Shown: positions 1 to 11,215, counted from the first letter of the stretch. The stretch is 64,000 bases of DNA from Marchantia polymorpha subsp. ruderalis (GCA_037833965.1 AP031355.1:10503501-10567500), one strand, 5' to 3'. The notes: generated by a model not told the origin, from the letters alone. Translations and numbers: made by a program.

Positions 1-510
1 GTCCTGCCCTCCTCACACCAACCTTCGAATTCCCGGATTGAGAAAACTGTGAGTCATCAGTGATCAGAAAGTTTGAAGCAATAGTAGCCATCATAGCGGC
101 AAGTCAAACCAATAGGGAAACAATATTCATCACATCACTGATGATGACAGAGGTGTGAGGCTTCTATCGACCACGAAATCCGGCTTCTATTTGGATTAAT
201 CTGAACACTGCGCACGGGAAAGACCTGAGAAATTCAACGGCTACTAGACAGTAAATCAAACACTGACAGATGAGGACTGACAAACTTTGATATCGGTCTT
301 GTGCTTCCAAAAGATGAACTATCTTCGTCAATCGTCGCAGAACCACGTCTGATAATTATGCTACACTAACTTCAGGAGGTGGAGGTACGCATGAAAAAGT
401 GCATATTGTGGAGTGTTACCTCCAATATATACTTCTACAAGAGCTCCAACCCTAGAAACCACAAGAACAACAAGATGATCCTTCCAGAATTAGGGCACAA
501 TCGCGGCGAG

Positions 511-925
511 GTGACTGTCAAGACTCTTCGTACAGTAAATGTATGCTCACGGATGAACCCGCAAAGAGCACCCAACGTTTTCATTTCCCCCAAGAGACCT
601 AAAACTAGTCCTATAGCATACAACTAAAAAGAAAATCCTCCTTGTCAAGAGGACACGAGACTGTTTAGGTATTCTTGGTCCAGTCTCTTCTGAGAAGGAA
701 ATATACGAGAGAACCCGACGTTTTGATTTTCAAAAGAAGGCGAGACGATTGACACCTAAAACTAGTCCAGTACCAAAACTATCAATGCAATGCTCATTTT
801 CAACAAAGAGTGAGATGATCGACGGAAATCCACATGACTCCTGAAGTATTCATGGTCAAGTCTCTTCTACAGGTGAAGCACATGCTCATGGATGAACTGC
901 AGAGAGCACCCAACCCTTTAAATTG
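511..925. repeat. Degenerate tandem repeat, three copies of about 170 bp
   Basis: Three related blocks start near 511, 671 and 851. Shared words include a 'gtcaagtctctt'-like core, a 'gctcatggatgaac' core followed by 'gagagcacccaac' (first and third copies, with a 'gagagaacccgac' equivalent in the second), and 'cacctaaaactagtcc' (first and second copies). The copies have diverged by substitutions and small indels. Short ORFs cross the block, but none keeps one frame through all copies, so I read it as non-coding. It lies just before tRNA-Phe. The rest of 1-1035 holds nothing I recognise. Confidence 0.5.
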
Positions 926-1035
926 AACATTACCATGAAACTTGAGAGCAATTTCCCTGTGCAAGACAATGCCTGGCAACAATTTGGAACCCTCAAACCT
1001 GTAACAGCGCAATACAGTTATTCACAGCAGTAGAG

Positions 1036-1060
1036 TGCGGTGAGCGTGGATCGAACACGC

Positions 1061-1103
<43 letters not shown>

Positions 1104-1108
1104 CCCGC
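1036..1108 (-). tRNA. tRNA-Phe (GAA)
   Basis: On the minus strand this 73-base segment folds as a complete nuclear tRNA. The acceptor stem is GCGGGGA pairing with the 3' end, the A-box region is TAGCTCAGTTGGGAGAGC, and the anticodon stem-loop is CAGACTGAAGATCTG with anticodon GAA. The T arm is CGCGTGTTCGATCCACGCT... and the discriminator base is A. There is no intron and CCA is not encoded, as expected for a eukaryotic nuclear gene. No T-run terminator lies immediately downstream, so the transcription stop is unclear. It is on the same strand as the tRNA-Ser row that begins about 500 bp away. Confidence 0.96.
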
Positions 1109-1600
1109 TGATGTAAAAGGGAAATTTTTTGTATATATAAAAATATTTTGTAAATTCAAGAGTTTATATTCTACATTGCGGTCTCTACAGTGACAACTTT
1201 CCACTCAAACAGTTACTTCCTCATCTGACACCGTGCACAATGCATTCTTGAGGTACCGATGATGAAAGTAATAACATTCATGCGTAAAGAGAAAAACCAA
1301 GCAAAACGCGGAACTAACGGGAAGACCCCATCAAGTAATACACGGATGAAATCAAGTGTCCCGGGGGACACATACCTCGAAAGAGGAGTTTAATTTCAAG
1401 TGTTATACAGCAAAATCAGGAGCAATTTTCCCACTATTGTGCAAAATTGGCAGCAATGGTGGACAAAATTGATGAGAAAGCAGAGATTACAAGAAGTCAT
1501 GATGAGTTCAAAACTATTTCAAACCAAAGCAACGTTACCAGCGCACTGCAGATTTGTAGAGTCTTGAAAGGATTCTTGAAACGAAAAAGCCAACGAGGGA
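1109..1600. other. Intergenic spacer between tRNA-Phe and the tRNA-Ser row
   Basis: No gene, repeat or RNA fold was recognised here. A short open frame overlapping 1447-1692 runs antisense into the tRNA-Ser gene and is not convincing. Confidence 0.5.
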
Positions 1601-1682
1601 CGACGCCTGAGAGATTCGAACTCTCGCGGGGAAACCCCATGTACTTAGCAGGCACACGCCTTAACCACTCGGCCAAAGCGTC
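1601..1682 (-). tRNA. tRNA-Ser (GCT), copy 1
   Basis: An 82-base class II tRNA on the minus strand. The acceptor GACGCTT pairs with AGGCGTC (one G-T pair) and the discriminator is G. The D-arm/A-box is TGGCCGAGTGGTTAAGGC. The anticodon stem TGTGC pairs with GTACA around loop CTGCTAA, giving anticodon GCT. A long serine-type variable arm (GGGGTTTCCCC) and the T arm with GGTTCGAATCC-like B box (GAGTTCGAATC) follow. This sequence is close to the tRNA-Ser(GCT) I remember from flowering plants. It is the first of four related copies in 1.3 kb. Confidence 0.96.
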
Positions 1683-1956
1683 CCACTGGTGACAACAAGG
1701 TCACCAATATATAATTTATACTATTGATGTTGATATTCAACAAACTGTCAGTTCACCCATGACACGGCAAAACGTCCTTAACGATCAACCAACTTATTAT
1801 GTCATTCTTGATTGCAGTTTGAAAACCACGATAACAAATGCGAGTTCGATACAAACTTCCCACAGAAAGTATCATAAGTTACAGTACTCATTACATACAC
1901 AATGGAACAGCGTTCCCAGTGCACTGTGTTTTGCTGGAAAGAACATGACGGCCGGA

Positions 1957-2035
1957 CGACAACTGAGAATTTCGAACTCGCTGAAAAACCACATGTCTTT
2001 ACAGGCATAAGCCTTAACCACCTAGCCAATGAGTC
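1957..2035 (-). pseudogene. Decayed tRNA-Ser copy
   Basis: This stretch aligns along its full length with the two intact tRNA-Ser(GCT) genes but has many substitutions and is 79 bases long. The A box has become TGGCTAGGTGGTTAAGGC, the anticodon loop CTGTAAA (triplet GTA), the variable arm no longer pairs cleanly, and the T arm and acceptor contain mismatches (TCAGTTGTC in place of TCAGGCGTC). I infer a pseudogene from an old tandem duplication. A functional tRNA with a changed anticodon is unlikely given the broken stems. Confidence 0.75.
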
Positions 2036-2435
2036 CCAAATTGGAATCTGACTACAGACAAAAAGTATTGCGTAACAACTGTACTTCAAACTGTCTCAGT
2101 TTTCAATCAGCTAACGAATACAATTAAAGAGACAGGAAATGGTTCTTCTTTCGACAACAACAACAAAACAAAACAGAAACCTGAAGTGTGACTGAAGGTT
2201 GTACTAGTATATATCACAGTAATGAAAGAACAATACCGCCTAATCGACATTTTCTTGAAGTAAACATTGACAAGCTGTCAACGTAAAGCATCTATACTGA
2301 AACCATCTATACCTTCAGGGTCTCAGATAACTCTCTCATCTTTCTCTCCAATTGGTGTCCATTCAACGAGACCATAACACTTGACCCCCATGTTCAGGCT
2401 TGCAAGAGAACGCACAACTTCCGCTGCCATGGCAA

Positions 2436-2515
2436 ACGCATGCAAGATTCAAACTACGCAAGAAAACCAAATGTCCGCTGAAACCTACACGCCTTGGCCA
2501 GATAACTAGTAAGAA
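2436..2515 (-). pseudogene. Strongly decayed tRNA-Ser relic
   Basis: A more diverged relic in the same orientation. Recognisable pieces are the T-arm word 'agattcaaact', an 'accaaatgt' counterpart of the variable-arm/anticodon border, and 'cacgccttggccag' in place of the D-arm/A-box, from which several bases have been lost. Stems no longer form. Boundaries are approximate. It sits between the other decayed copy and the second intact gene, fitting a four-member row spaced roughly 360-490 bp apart. Confidence 0.55.
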
Positions 2516-2842
2516 CTCCAAACCTTTTTAATTGAAGGGACGAAACGAGCAAAATTTTCTATGATGCAGGGCATGCATCAGTCATGATACTTGGAGGTTC
2601 TGAAACAACTAGATATTGACAACGAAAACGTGAAAGACACGAAATAGTATCCGCTGGTACATGTATGCCAGTCATAGTGAAGTGAAGGAACAAAGATAGT
2701 GGGCTCGCACAAGGATGTAAGGCAGACACCCAATTTCAACCACCTTTGGCGAGTACTAAATCAATGTTCACAATCAACATAGTTCGTCAAACCGCGCAAG
2801 AAAGAGCTAGTGACCGTAAAGAGCAAAACGCACGGTTTGGGA

Positions 2843-2924
2843 CGACGCCTGAGAGATTCGAACTCTCGCGGGGAGACCCCATGTACTTAGCAGGCACACG
2901 CCTTAACCACTCGGCCAAAGCGTC
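2843..2924 (-). tRNA. tRNA-Ser (GCT), copy 2
   Basis: Nearly identical to the gene at 1601-1682: same acceptor, A box, anticodon loop CTGCTAA and T arm. The only difference I see is in the variable arm (GGGGTCTCCCC against GGGGTTTCCCC). All stems are intact, so it should be functional. Immediate flanks are also alike between the two intact genes (for example 'gacaa.ggt.tcaccaatata' on the 5' side), which shows the repeat unit was larger than the tRNA itself. Confidence 0.96.
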
Positions 2925-3760
2925 CCGTGATGACAAAGGTGTCACCAATATAAATTCTAAACCTTAGACAAAGATACTCTACCGACCGTAGGTTAAACCA
3001 TAATACGACAAAATGTCCTTTCCTGAATACAGCACCATAGCGGATCGACTCGAATGTAAAACCTGCAAGATAGAAGAGCACAACTAGTCGCAAACAGGAA
3101 CGGATTTCTGAAGACCGCTGTTCCAGTTTAATCGAAGGAAAGTTCTTCACATGCAGTCCTCATTGCTCATGAAGAAACATACTCAAATCCCTTACCAACA
3201 AGACTCCTCCTCATGTTCTTGATAGGATGTTATCAATATCTCCTGCCACTACAAGACTGTCTGACGGATGTGGATGATAAAAGACTACACTTGGGTGATT
3301 TCCCGCTCTGTTGAGAAAACAGCAGCAACCATGAAAAGACCTTAAGCCACAGCCCATCAGCCACAGCCCTTGATCTATAGAGACGGGCAAAGGCCTTTCG
3401 CAGCTTCCAAGCGTGATAGCGATATTATAATTATCCTAAACTGCTGCTTGATCGACGCTACTGTTGGTTCAGCAACAGTTGTGGGTAGTGTCGCTCAAGC
3501 AACAGCGCAATTCAGCAATAACAATGGCATAAACATGAAACCACAACTCCTGGACAATCGACAGGACTCAGATCATAACATAGTTTCCGGGTAAGAGTCA
3601 TCCTAACAAACATTAAAAGCTCAGTTAGTCCACAGGACAAAGAGTACATTACCTGACCCTCGTCTTATCATCCGACAACCGATTCCAACAAACAACAACG
3701 CACGCATAGTTCCCGAAACATGAAGCAATCGTCACAGGATGGGTTCAAGAACCCAGAGAA
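2925..3760. other. Unassigned sequence
   Basis: No gene recognised. Short ORFs (for example minus 2887-3150 and plus 3370-3594) show no family motif and overlap the tRNA or end in low-information sequence. There is a mild run of 'cagcaaca' words near 3470-3510. Confidence 0.4.
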
Positions 3761-3769
3761 AAATGATAA

Positions 3770-4330
3770 CTCGTCAACGTGGGGGAGGCCTTTTAGAGGG
3801 CACGTGAAATCCAAATAAACTCGTCAGTCGGCCGCCAGACAGACTCCATTCCAGGTTCAGTTCAGGTCCAACAGGATTTCTTGACCCCTGACCACCGTGC
3901 GACGGGAAAATAGTGCACACTAGGACGACAAACTCTGTGCCCCGGTGAACGCAATTCGCCGCCACGCCCCGCAGTAGCAGTACAAAGCTCACAGCCCTGA
4001 CACCCAAAACGATCCGCCAGAGAGAGAGATCGAGAGGGAGAGAGGAAGGACTGTGTGCCCGCAGAGTCGACGTTCACTGTATGGAGACTGTCAGAGGCTC
4101 ATACTCTGAACCAATCTCTGTGCACTCGATCGTCTCGTACGCGGGCGACGCGCGCGCACGAGGAATCTTGGTACTTTTGAAAAGAGGCGTACCGGCTGCC
4201 GCCTAACCGATGCGGCTCACGCTCCGCGACGGCGCGCTCGTGGGAATCCACGGTGGATCTCTGGCAAGGCGAGCCGCCCGCTGCCGTATCTGGCACCGGA
4301 GCGGCTCTTTGATATCTCCTCCGGTTTGAT
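3770..4330 (-). promoter_or_regulatory. GC/CpG-rich island with a pyrimidine-rich patch, possible promoter
   Basis: GC and CpG content rise sharply here (runs such as 'gcgggcgacgcgcgcgcacgag' near 4140) against AT-rich DNA on the right. Around 4020-4048 the plus strand is GA-repetitive, so the minus strand carries a CT-rich tract like the Y-patches and 5'-UTR CT repeats of plant promoters. That would suit a transcript running leftward. Minus-strand ORFs (3774-4007, 3862-4077, 4099-4296, 4203-4658) show no recognisable domain. This is inference from composition only. Confidence 0.3.
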
Positions 4331-4659
4331 TTATGGTTCGGGATGTGGTATGGTGCGAGTTGCTCTCGGTGAAAAACGCTTTATTTGATGTTTGATTCGG
4401 GTCGACATAGCTGACCCTCTTGATCTCAGAATCGATCCTTCTGATGATGGAAAAGAATCGGAGGAATTCCCAAGGCGATCGACATTGAGCCTGTAGAGTA
4501 AATAGTGTCCTCAATTGCATTGACGCCAGATGATACGAGTGATATATTGTTTTTGGTTGAGTCTCCAGACATGTCTTTTGATGAGAGGTGTGGTTGAATT
4601 CTTCATGCGCAAGCACTCCTCTTGGATAAAGATGCACTTTTTTATCTTTGTTTAACAAT

Positions 4660-6551
4660 GATCACCGTATAGAGACTTTTTTTTATATATCTTTTGCAGA
4701 TTTTCGTTTTGCATAATTGGGCGTACGGATAAAAATGGATTGATACTGCAAGTTTATCTAAATCAAATAATGTATTAATAGAAGCGATAGAATATGATCC
4801 TATTGGGCATTGTAATCATCTTACTTGCTATGTTGACAATCTGTTGAGAGATTTATATGAGTTGATTATGTTTGTGAATCGATATCAATCCTAGCCTTTG
4901 ACATGGTTTGATTTCTGATAGATTTGAATTTTGTTTGTGTTACTTTCGCGTCTTTGAGTATTGCACGGAAAATCATGTAGAAGTAACAATTTGTTCCCAA
5001 TTCTTTGTGTAGTAATATCAAAATATGAAATGAGATTCTACAAACTTCACCTGTAAAGTTACAGCAATTGTTAAACCATCTTGTAACGATGGAAATGACA
5101 ACGTTATATCCTATTAATTCTACTGTAATGTTATCGAAATATTACATCTAACATTTAGGAGCATACTAATGAATCTATTTTTGAGTTGAATATTTTTGTA
5201 GGGAATATCACAAGTTTGATTTTTATTTTTGCAATCTACCATAATAATACATCACTTCTAACCATGACAATGAGGAATATGGACGACTTTCGGTTTTAAC
5301 TGGCCAAAATTATTTATTCTTGAGAAAGTGCTTTCATCTTTTAGCTTGGAGAATTGTTTTGGAAAATATTTCTTCTAAACAAAGTAAGACAAAATTGGGA
5401 TACGATGCATGTATCATTTCTTTCAGAGTTTGAATAATGAGCCTTGATGACACGGACAAGTAAAGAAAAAAAGGTTTTACGGCAAGAGAGTCATTCGATT
5501 TCTGTATACATATCATGGTCAGATTAGATTAGAGTTTCTATAGAAATCATTGCCACGTAACAATCCTTTAATCTAAACTAACCAAAATTGTGGACCTTAA
5601 AACCAAAGAACACTTGATTATGATTTATCGTTCCAGCATCCTTCATTTGCGCAAATCCTAAACATTGCGTAAACAGAATTATTTAGTTCCAATCATGTGA
5701 AATTATACCTATTATGACACAAATGCAAGAGACTTGCAGTTCTATCTTGATGATTAGAGGAAAAATAATAGTAATTGTTTCTAAAAAAAATATAAATTAT
5801 ATGCATGCATGATGATGAAATATAAAAATATTCTATTAATAATATTCTATTGAAGATTGTAACGTGAAACTAAAAAAAAAGGATTTATACGCTTAACTTG
5901 TTGGATAGAGCAACGAAGATAAAGACAAATGTTATGTTACAAACTTGCCATTATACACAATTAATATGTGATTATATGAAGAAAGATAAAGATGAAAAAA
6001 ACATGTCTTCTTTCAATCAAAGTTTCCGACATGTTTACGTTTTAATCAGTAATCATTTTACTAAAATCAAATTTGATTTTCGTTATTAATCATTTCAAAT
6101 AGTAGATTTTCCACTTATATATTTACAACGTAATATTTCAGCACAAGATAATAAAACTAATATTAATATAATAATTTTATTTGATATAAAAATTAATACT
6201 TGTTTTGTTATCTGATCAAATCTTTTAAGAATTAGATTATCTGATAATGTTAATCACTCAAATTATTTCGTCCACATGATTCACTGATTAATACTTCTCC
6301 TATAAGGAGAATAGGTGTCGATGTAGATTTCATGTCACTGAACCTGAACTCTTAAAGTTGAAATAATATTCTCAAAGGTTCAAAGAGTTATTCCTGTAAA
6401 CATCAAAATCACAAAACTTTCACTTTTGTGATTGTTATAATAAGCGCTCGTTTAATGTGTACTTTAGACTTTGGGAATTTCACGAGAAAGGGAAGAATGA
6501 TGAACTGCTAGGTATATGTTTAGACAGATCTTGCCTTGTGAGAACGGTCAA
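4660..6551. other. AT-rich intergenic DNA
   Basis: Long A/T runs, no ORF with family resemblance and no strong repeat. I see nothing functional that can be supported. Confidence 0.6.
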
Positions 6552-8402
6552 CATTCAAAACTTCACAATATTTGTATGAAGCACAGAGATTTTCACAATA
6601 CAAAAATCTCTGATCACATTGATGTGGGAAAGATATACACAATTAATCATTGACTTTTGGAGCCGTTCAAGTGTATACTATGTTTCCAGTCATTACGACA
6701 ACGACGGGTCGTACTCGTAACCTACTCGACGACTTTGTACCGGAATGGAGTGTCATGCTGTTGGAGCTGATAAATAGTGTAAAAGAAACTGATCCGGAAG
6801 ACAATCCCAAGGCTTGTGGCTATAGATTGCGATTTTAGAGACTCCATATCGTGCAGTCCGCTAGAACAATTTGCAATTATTCCATTGATTCCTATTCATA
6901 TAGTAGAAAACTTGTATTTCTCATTTACCAACTCCTCTTTGTTTGTGCTAGCCTTTCACCTCTTTATTACCATACTGTCTGACAGCACAGCTTCGTTTCC
7001 AGCGCTCGAGAGCACATAACAGCATGTCCCAGAGTTGATCTCAGAGAAACGAAACGCCTGTCAGCAGTGTGTACAAAAACTGTGTGCTTCTCTCTAAATA
7101 TCACCATATGGTTCTAAAGTTGCAGCTCAAATTACATCTAACCGACCCGGCATCCGTCCATCAGATTCGCAGGAAACTGGATATGAGAGACACTTAGAGG
7201 ATCTTGGAGGATCCTGAGCTGAGCGTGTATATAGCAAGTATATGAACATCACTGGAAGACACAAGCAGCTTCTTTAGCCCATTCAGACCTGCAGTTTAAT
7301 GAGGCCGTCTACGAGTAAGGTGCATTGCTCGTCTTCTTGTCCAGACGTACAGTTCAAGGAGGCCGTCTGCGGGAGTGAAGAGCATTGATTGTAATCTTGT
7401 CCCAGCGAAGTCCAGTACTTCGACCGGCCAAACAGATTGCTGAGAGTCATATCCTTGGAAACTTAGCAATAAGGTCTGATGCGCAAAATTTGTCCATTTC
7501 AATAGGCGATGAAATCGACAAAAATGTGAAAGATCCAAAAATGTGAAAGATCCAGATCTGCATCGCAGGTTCCTCCGGCAGTCAAGTGTCAGCTGGCAAC
7601 CACTTTATCATGATCTCCACGGGAGATTTTAGTCTTCAAATGCACACAACCTTGGACTAATTGACAGAGACATGGTAATCATATGATGACAACCTAGTTT
7701 CTCAAAGCAACGGCTTGGCCCACAAGACGAATCGATAATACTCCCGATCCCAATGTGGTTCTCAGACTTCCTTTGAAATAGGCTAGAACTCCAAGAAAAA
7801 CATGCTGGTGATTCCGAGGATCATACTAAATCAGCAAAAGATGGGCAAACCGTTGCAAACAGTCACTACCCGTAAAAAAGTGCTCTTCTTACGATACACA
7901 GAAGCTTTGTCAGCTGGTTAAGAAAGGTCGGATGCTCCTTAGTATCCACAGCAATCAACTACAGGCCTGATGCGTGAAACTCGTGTGATGTATACAACTG
8001 GGAGCTTTTGTATGCTGAATTATCTGATAACAATGATGTGCGTATCGCTGAGTGTACATTCCCAGAAGCGGATCGAAGTCCATATCTAATGCACAGACAG
8101 ATCTCCAGAACGTGGCCTGTCCCTATGATAGAAGCAAAACTGCACTACATAAGTCAAAAGCCTTGATGAAATTCTCAGGCTATGTAACGTACCCACAGAT
8201 AAGGAAATGGCAAAAATTCACAGGGTTTAATGACTTGCTCTGAGAAACGCTCAGCAATGATACAAATTTTCAACTGGTGGGAAAATGAAATTGTGACGTC
8301 ATGGTACGCAGGAGACAATTCATGTCCCCTGTTTATTACATACATTAACTGAATAAACCTCGAGTCCATCTCGAGCTGTCGAGCTCGTCTTCAGCTGTAA
8401 TG
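6552..8402. repeat. 1.85-kb tandem duplication, left copy
   Basis: This block starts at 'cattcaaaacttcacaat' and is repeated head to tail in the next block, with very high identity (most 60-base stretches differ at only a few positions). It ends with a compact set of palindromes: CTCGAG repeated across 5 bases, then GAGCT-GTCG-AGCTC, then 'gtcttcagctgtaa'. Inside, a 58-bp unit is itself repeated twice (starts 7284 and 7342). No encoded protein was recognised: the short ORFs (for example plus 6650-6838 and minus 7296-7538) are poorly conserved between the copies or broken in one. Identity of the sequence is unknown. Confidence 0.85.
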
Positions 8403-8406
8403 AAAT

Positions 8407-10297
8407 CATTCAAAACTTCACAATATTTGTATGAAGCACAGAGGTTTTCACAAAACAAAAGTCTCTGATCACGTCGATGTGGGAAAGATATACACAATTA
8501 ATCATTGACTTTTGGAGCCGTTCAAGTGCATACAATGTTTCCAATGTTTACGACGACGACGGGTCGTATTCGTAACTTACTCGACGACTTTGTACCGGAA
8601 TGGAGTGTCATGCTGTTGGAGCTGATATATAGTGAAAGAGAAACTGATACGGAAGACAATCCCAAGGCTTCTGGCTATAGCTTGCGATTTTAGAGACTCC
8701 ATATCGTGCAGACCGCTAAAACAATTTGCAATTATTCAGTTGATTCCTATTCATATAGTAGAAAACTTGTATTTTTCATTTGCCAACTCTTCTTGGTTTA
8801 TGCTAGCCTTTCACTTCTTCTCAAACTTTACTGCCATACTGTTTGACAGCACACCTTCGTTTCCAGCACTCGAGAAGACATCGCCGGATGTAACAGAGTT
8901 GATCTCAGAGAAACCAAACGTCTGTCAGCAGTGTGTACAAAAACTGTGTGCTTCTCTCTAAATATCACTTCGTATGGTTCTAAAGCTGCAGCTCAAATTA
9001 GATCTAACCGTCTCGGCATCCGTCCTTCAGATTCTCAGGAAACTGGATATGAGAGACACTTGTCTCTTGGAGGATCCTGAGCTGGACGTGTATATAGCAA
9101 CTATATGAACATCACTGGAAGACACAAGCAGCTTCTTTAGCCCATTCAGACGGTCTGAATCAGACCTGCAGTTTTATGAGGCCGTCTACGAGTAAACTGC
9201 ATTGCTCGTCTTCTTGTCCAGACCTACAGTTCAAGGAGGCCGTCTGTGGGAGTGAAGAGCATTGCTTGTAATCTTGTCCCAGCGAAGTCCAGTACTTCGA
9301 CCGGCCGGCCAACCAGATTGCTGAGAGTCCTGTCCTTAGACTTGGCAATAAGGTCTGATGTGCAGGATTTGTCCATTTCAATAGGCGATGAAATCGACAA
9401 AAGTGTGAAAGATCCAGATCTGCATCGCGGGTTCCTCCTGCAGTCAAGTCTCAGCTGGCAACCACTTTATCATGATCTCCACGGGAGATTCTAGTCTTCA
9501 AATGCACACAACCTTGGACTAATTGACAGAGACATAGTAATCAAATGATGACAGACTTGGTAATCATATGATAACAACCTCGTTCATCAAAGAAACGGCT
9601 TGGTCCACAAGGGGAATCGATAATACTCCCGATCCCAGTATGGTTCTCAGAATTCCTTTGAAATAGGCTAGAACTCCAAGAAAACCATGCCGGCGATTCC
9701 GAAGATCATACTAAATCACCAAAAGATGGGCAAACCGTTGCAAACATTCACTACCCGTAACAAAGTGCTCTACTTACGACACAGAAGCTTTGTCAGCTGG
9801 TTAAGAAAGGTCGGATGCTCTTTAGTATCCACAGCAATCTACTACGGGCCTGATGCGTGAAACTCGTGTGATTTATACAACTGGGAGCTTTTGAGATAAT
9901 TGAATGCTGAATTATCTGATAACAATGATGTGCGTATAGCTGAGTGTACATTCCCAGAAGTGGATCGAAGTCCATATCTAGTGCACAGACAGATCTCCAA
10001 AACGTGGCCTGTCCCAATGATAGAAGCAAAACTGCACTGCATAAGTCAAAAGCCTTGATGAAATTCTCAGGCTATGTAACGAACCCACAGATAAGGAAAC
10101 GCACAAACTCACAGGGTTCAGTGACTGGCTTTGAGAAACGCTCAGCAATGATACAAATTTTCAACTGATGGGGAAACATAAATAAAATCGTGACGTCATG
10201 GTACGCAGGAGACAATTCATTTCACCTGTTTATTACATACATTAACTGAATAAACCTCGAGTCCATCTCGAGCTGTCGAGCTCGTCTTCAGCTGTAA
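8407..10297. repeat. 1.85-kb tandem duplication, right copy
   Basis: Second copy of the preceding block, beginning almost at once after it (four-base spacer) and ending with the same palindromic tail. Differences are scattered substitutions plus small insertions, such as a 'gacggtctgaat' addition near 9150 and a short repeat near 9540-9560. The internal 58-bp pair is kept (starts 9161 and 9219). ORFs at 8505-8693 and 8632-8961 match the left copy in DNA but not as one stable reading frame, which argues against a conserved protein. It ends about 60 bp from the 3' end of the CGR1-like gene. Confidence 0.85.
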
Positions 10298-10360
10298 CTC
10301 AAACCAAGGAAAATCATATATCCACAAGAGAAAAAATGTAGTTAATAAAAAATGCTTTAC

Positions 10361-10906
10361 TTAGTCGGGAATGACCCTGAGAAGCTTGCGCTGCTTCTTT
10401 GACATCTTCTTCAAGGTCTTCGGATTTGTAATTCTCTGCACGGGTTGTGACCTAATCTCGTTCTCGTGTTTGATTTTCTTCCTCAACTCTACCTGTTCCC
10501 GCTTGGCACGTTTGTTCAACCTAATCTGCTCCTTCAACTCGTGCATGCGGGCCTTGTACGCTTTCTTGATCTCCCGAGTCCGATTGAGCTCCTCCAGAGT
10601 ACTCTTCCGTCCAGTGACCTTCAAAGCTGCAGCTCTACAGGTCTTCGGCTGCTTCCATTTCCTGCCAGAAACCTTCCCAGCCAAAGTTCCGTCATAAGTG
10701 GGCTTCCCATAAACAGGCTTGCTATCAGTGGCACCACCTATCGCAGCTTTTTTTGCAGGCTGCACAATTTCCATCGCCGACTCTTCGGCGGCTCGTTCTT
10801 CCTCGTCTTCTCGTCTCTTCCTCTTGTTCTTGGGATTGTTCAAGGGACCTCCCAATCCTTCATCCAAGAACCGAAAATCGATCGGGTTCGCAACCTCGTT
10901 CGCCAT
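10361..10906 (-). CDS. CGR1/CCDC86-family nucleolar rRNA-processing protein
   Basis: Predicted 181 residues. The C-terminal half is the Cgr1 family domain: 'SGRKWKQPK' at about 80-88, a highly charged helical coiled-coil region at 105-155 (KARMHELKEQIRLNKRAKRE), and the terminal 'NPKTLKKMSKKQRKLLR' at about 161-177. A basic NKRKRRE stretch at 27-33 followed by an acidic run could act as a nuclear/nucleolar signal. Yeast Cgr1 acts in 60S subunit and pre-rRNA processing in the nucleolus, so the same role is inferred. I chose the start at 10904-10906 (MANEVANPIDFRF) because the family begins near there. The frame stays open upstream to 11095, but those 63 residues look like translated 5' UTR. 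Single exon and apparently intact. Confidence 0.85.
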   Translation of the reverse strand: MANEVANPIDFRFLDEGLGGPLNNPKNKRKRREDEEERAAEESAMEIVQPAKKAAIGGATDSKPVYGKPTYDGTLAGKVSGRKWKQPKTCRAAALKVTGRKSTLEELNRTREIKKAYKARMHELKEQIRLNKRAKREQVELRKKIKHENEIRSQPVQRITNPKTLKKMSKKQRKLLRVIPD

Positions 10907-11215
10907 GCCTGGCGATCCGACCGAACCGATCGAGGTTCTCGACCAGACCTCTCGATCGATTCGAGAGACCAATTTCCTCCAGAGGGGAGGGAAAGAGAAC
11001 TGGGCCTCGAAGCCCCTGGCTTTAGGTTTAGGGATCTGGACCTTAAAGGTCTCCGTTATAAACCCCGGGCCACACAGGGAGCCTCTAGTCCTCATAACGA
11101 GAATCTTAAAGGTTTCATAATCGTGAACAAGGAAAGAATTAAAAACGCAACGTTGTCGGATACATATCTACACATTAAATTTAATCGAGACGTTTGTTTG
11201 TGATCTATTAGACTT
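10907..11215 (-). promoter_or_regulatory. 5' UTR and promoter region of the CGR1-like gene
   Basis: Sequence upstream of the chosen start codon is of moderate GC, open in frame to 11095, and then falls abruptly into AT-rich DNA near 11120-11220. That is the usual composition change at the 5' edge of a gene island here. No clear TATA box was found, so the start of transcription is not placed. Confidence 0.3.

Noticed and set aside
1022-1204. Minus ORF over the tRNA-Phe gene
   Set aside because: It is simply a translation across the tRNA.
1957-2035. A tRNA-Tyr or suppressor-like tRNA from the GTA loop triplet
   Set aside because: The body is serine-type and the stems are damaged; decay explains the triplet better.
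6552-10297. Reading the 1.85-kb duplicates as Helitrons
   Set aside because: There is a TC near the left edge and a hairpin near the right edge, but the right end is not CTRR and no Rep/helicase remnant is present.
6552-10297. Reading the two copies as LTRs of one element
   Set aside because: They are essentially contiguous, with no internal region, primer site or polypurine tract between them.
10371-11203. Long plus-strand ORFs opposite the CGR1-like gene
   Set aside because: They are antisense to a clearly recognised protein and have Ser/Leu/Phe-rich shadow composition.
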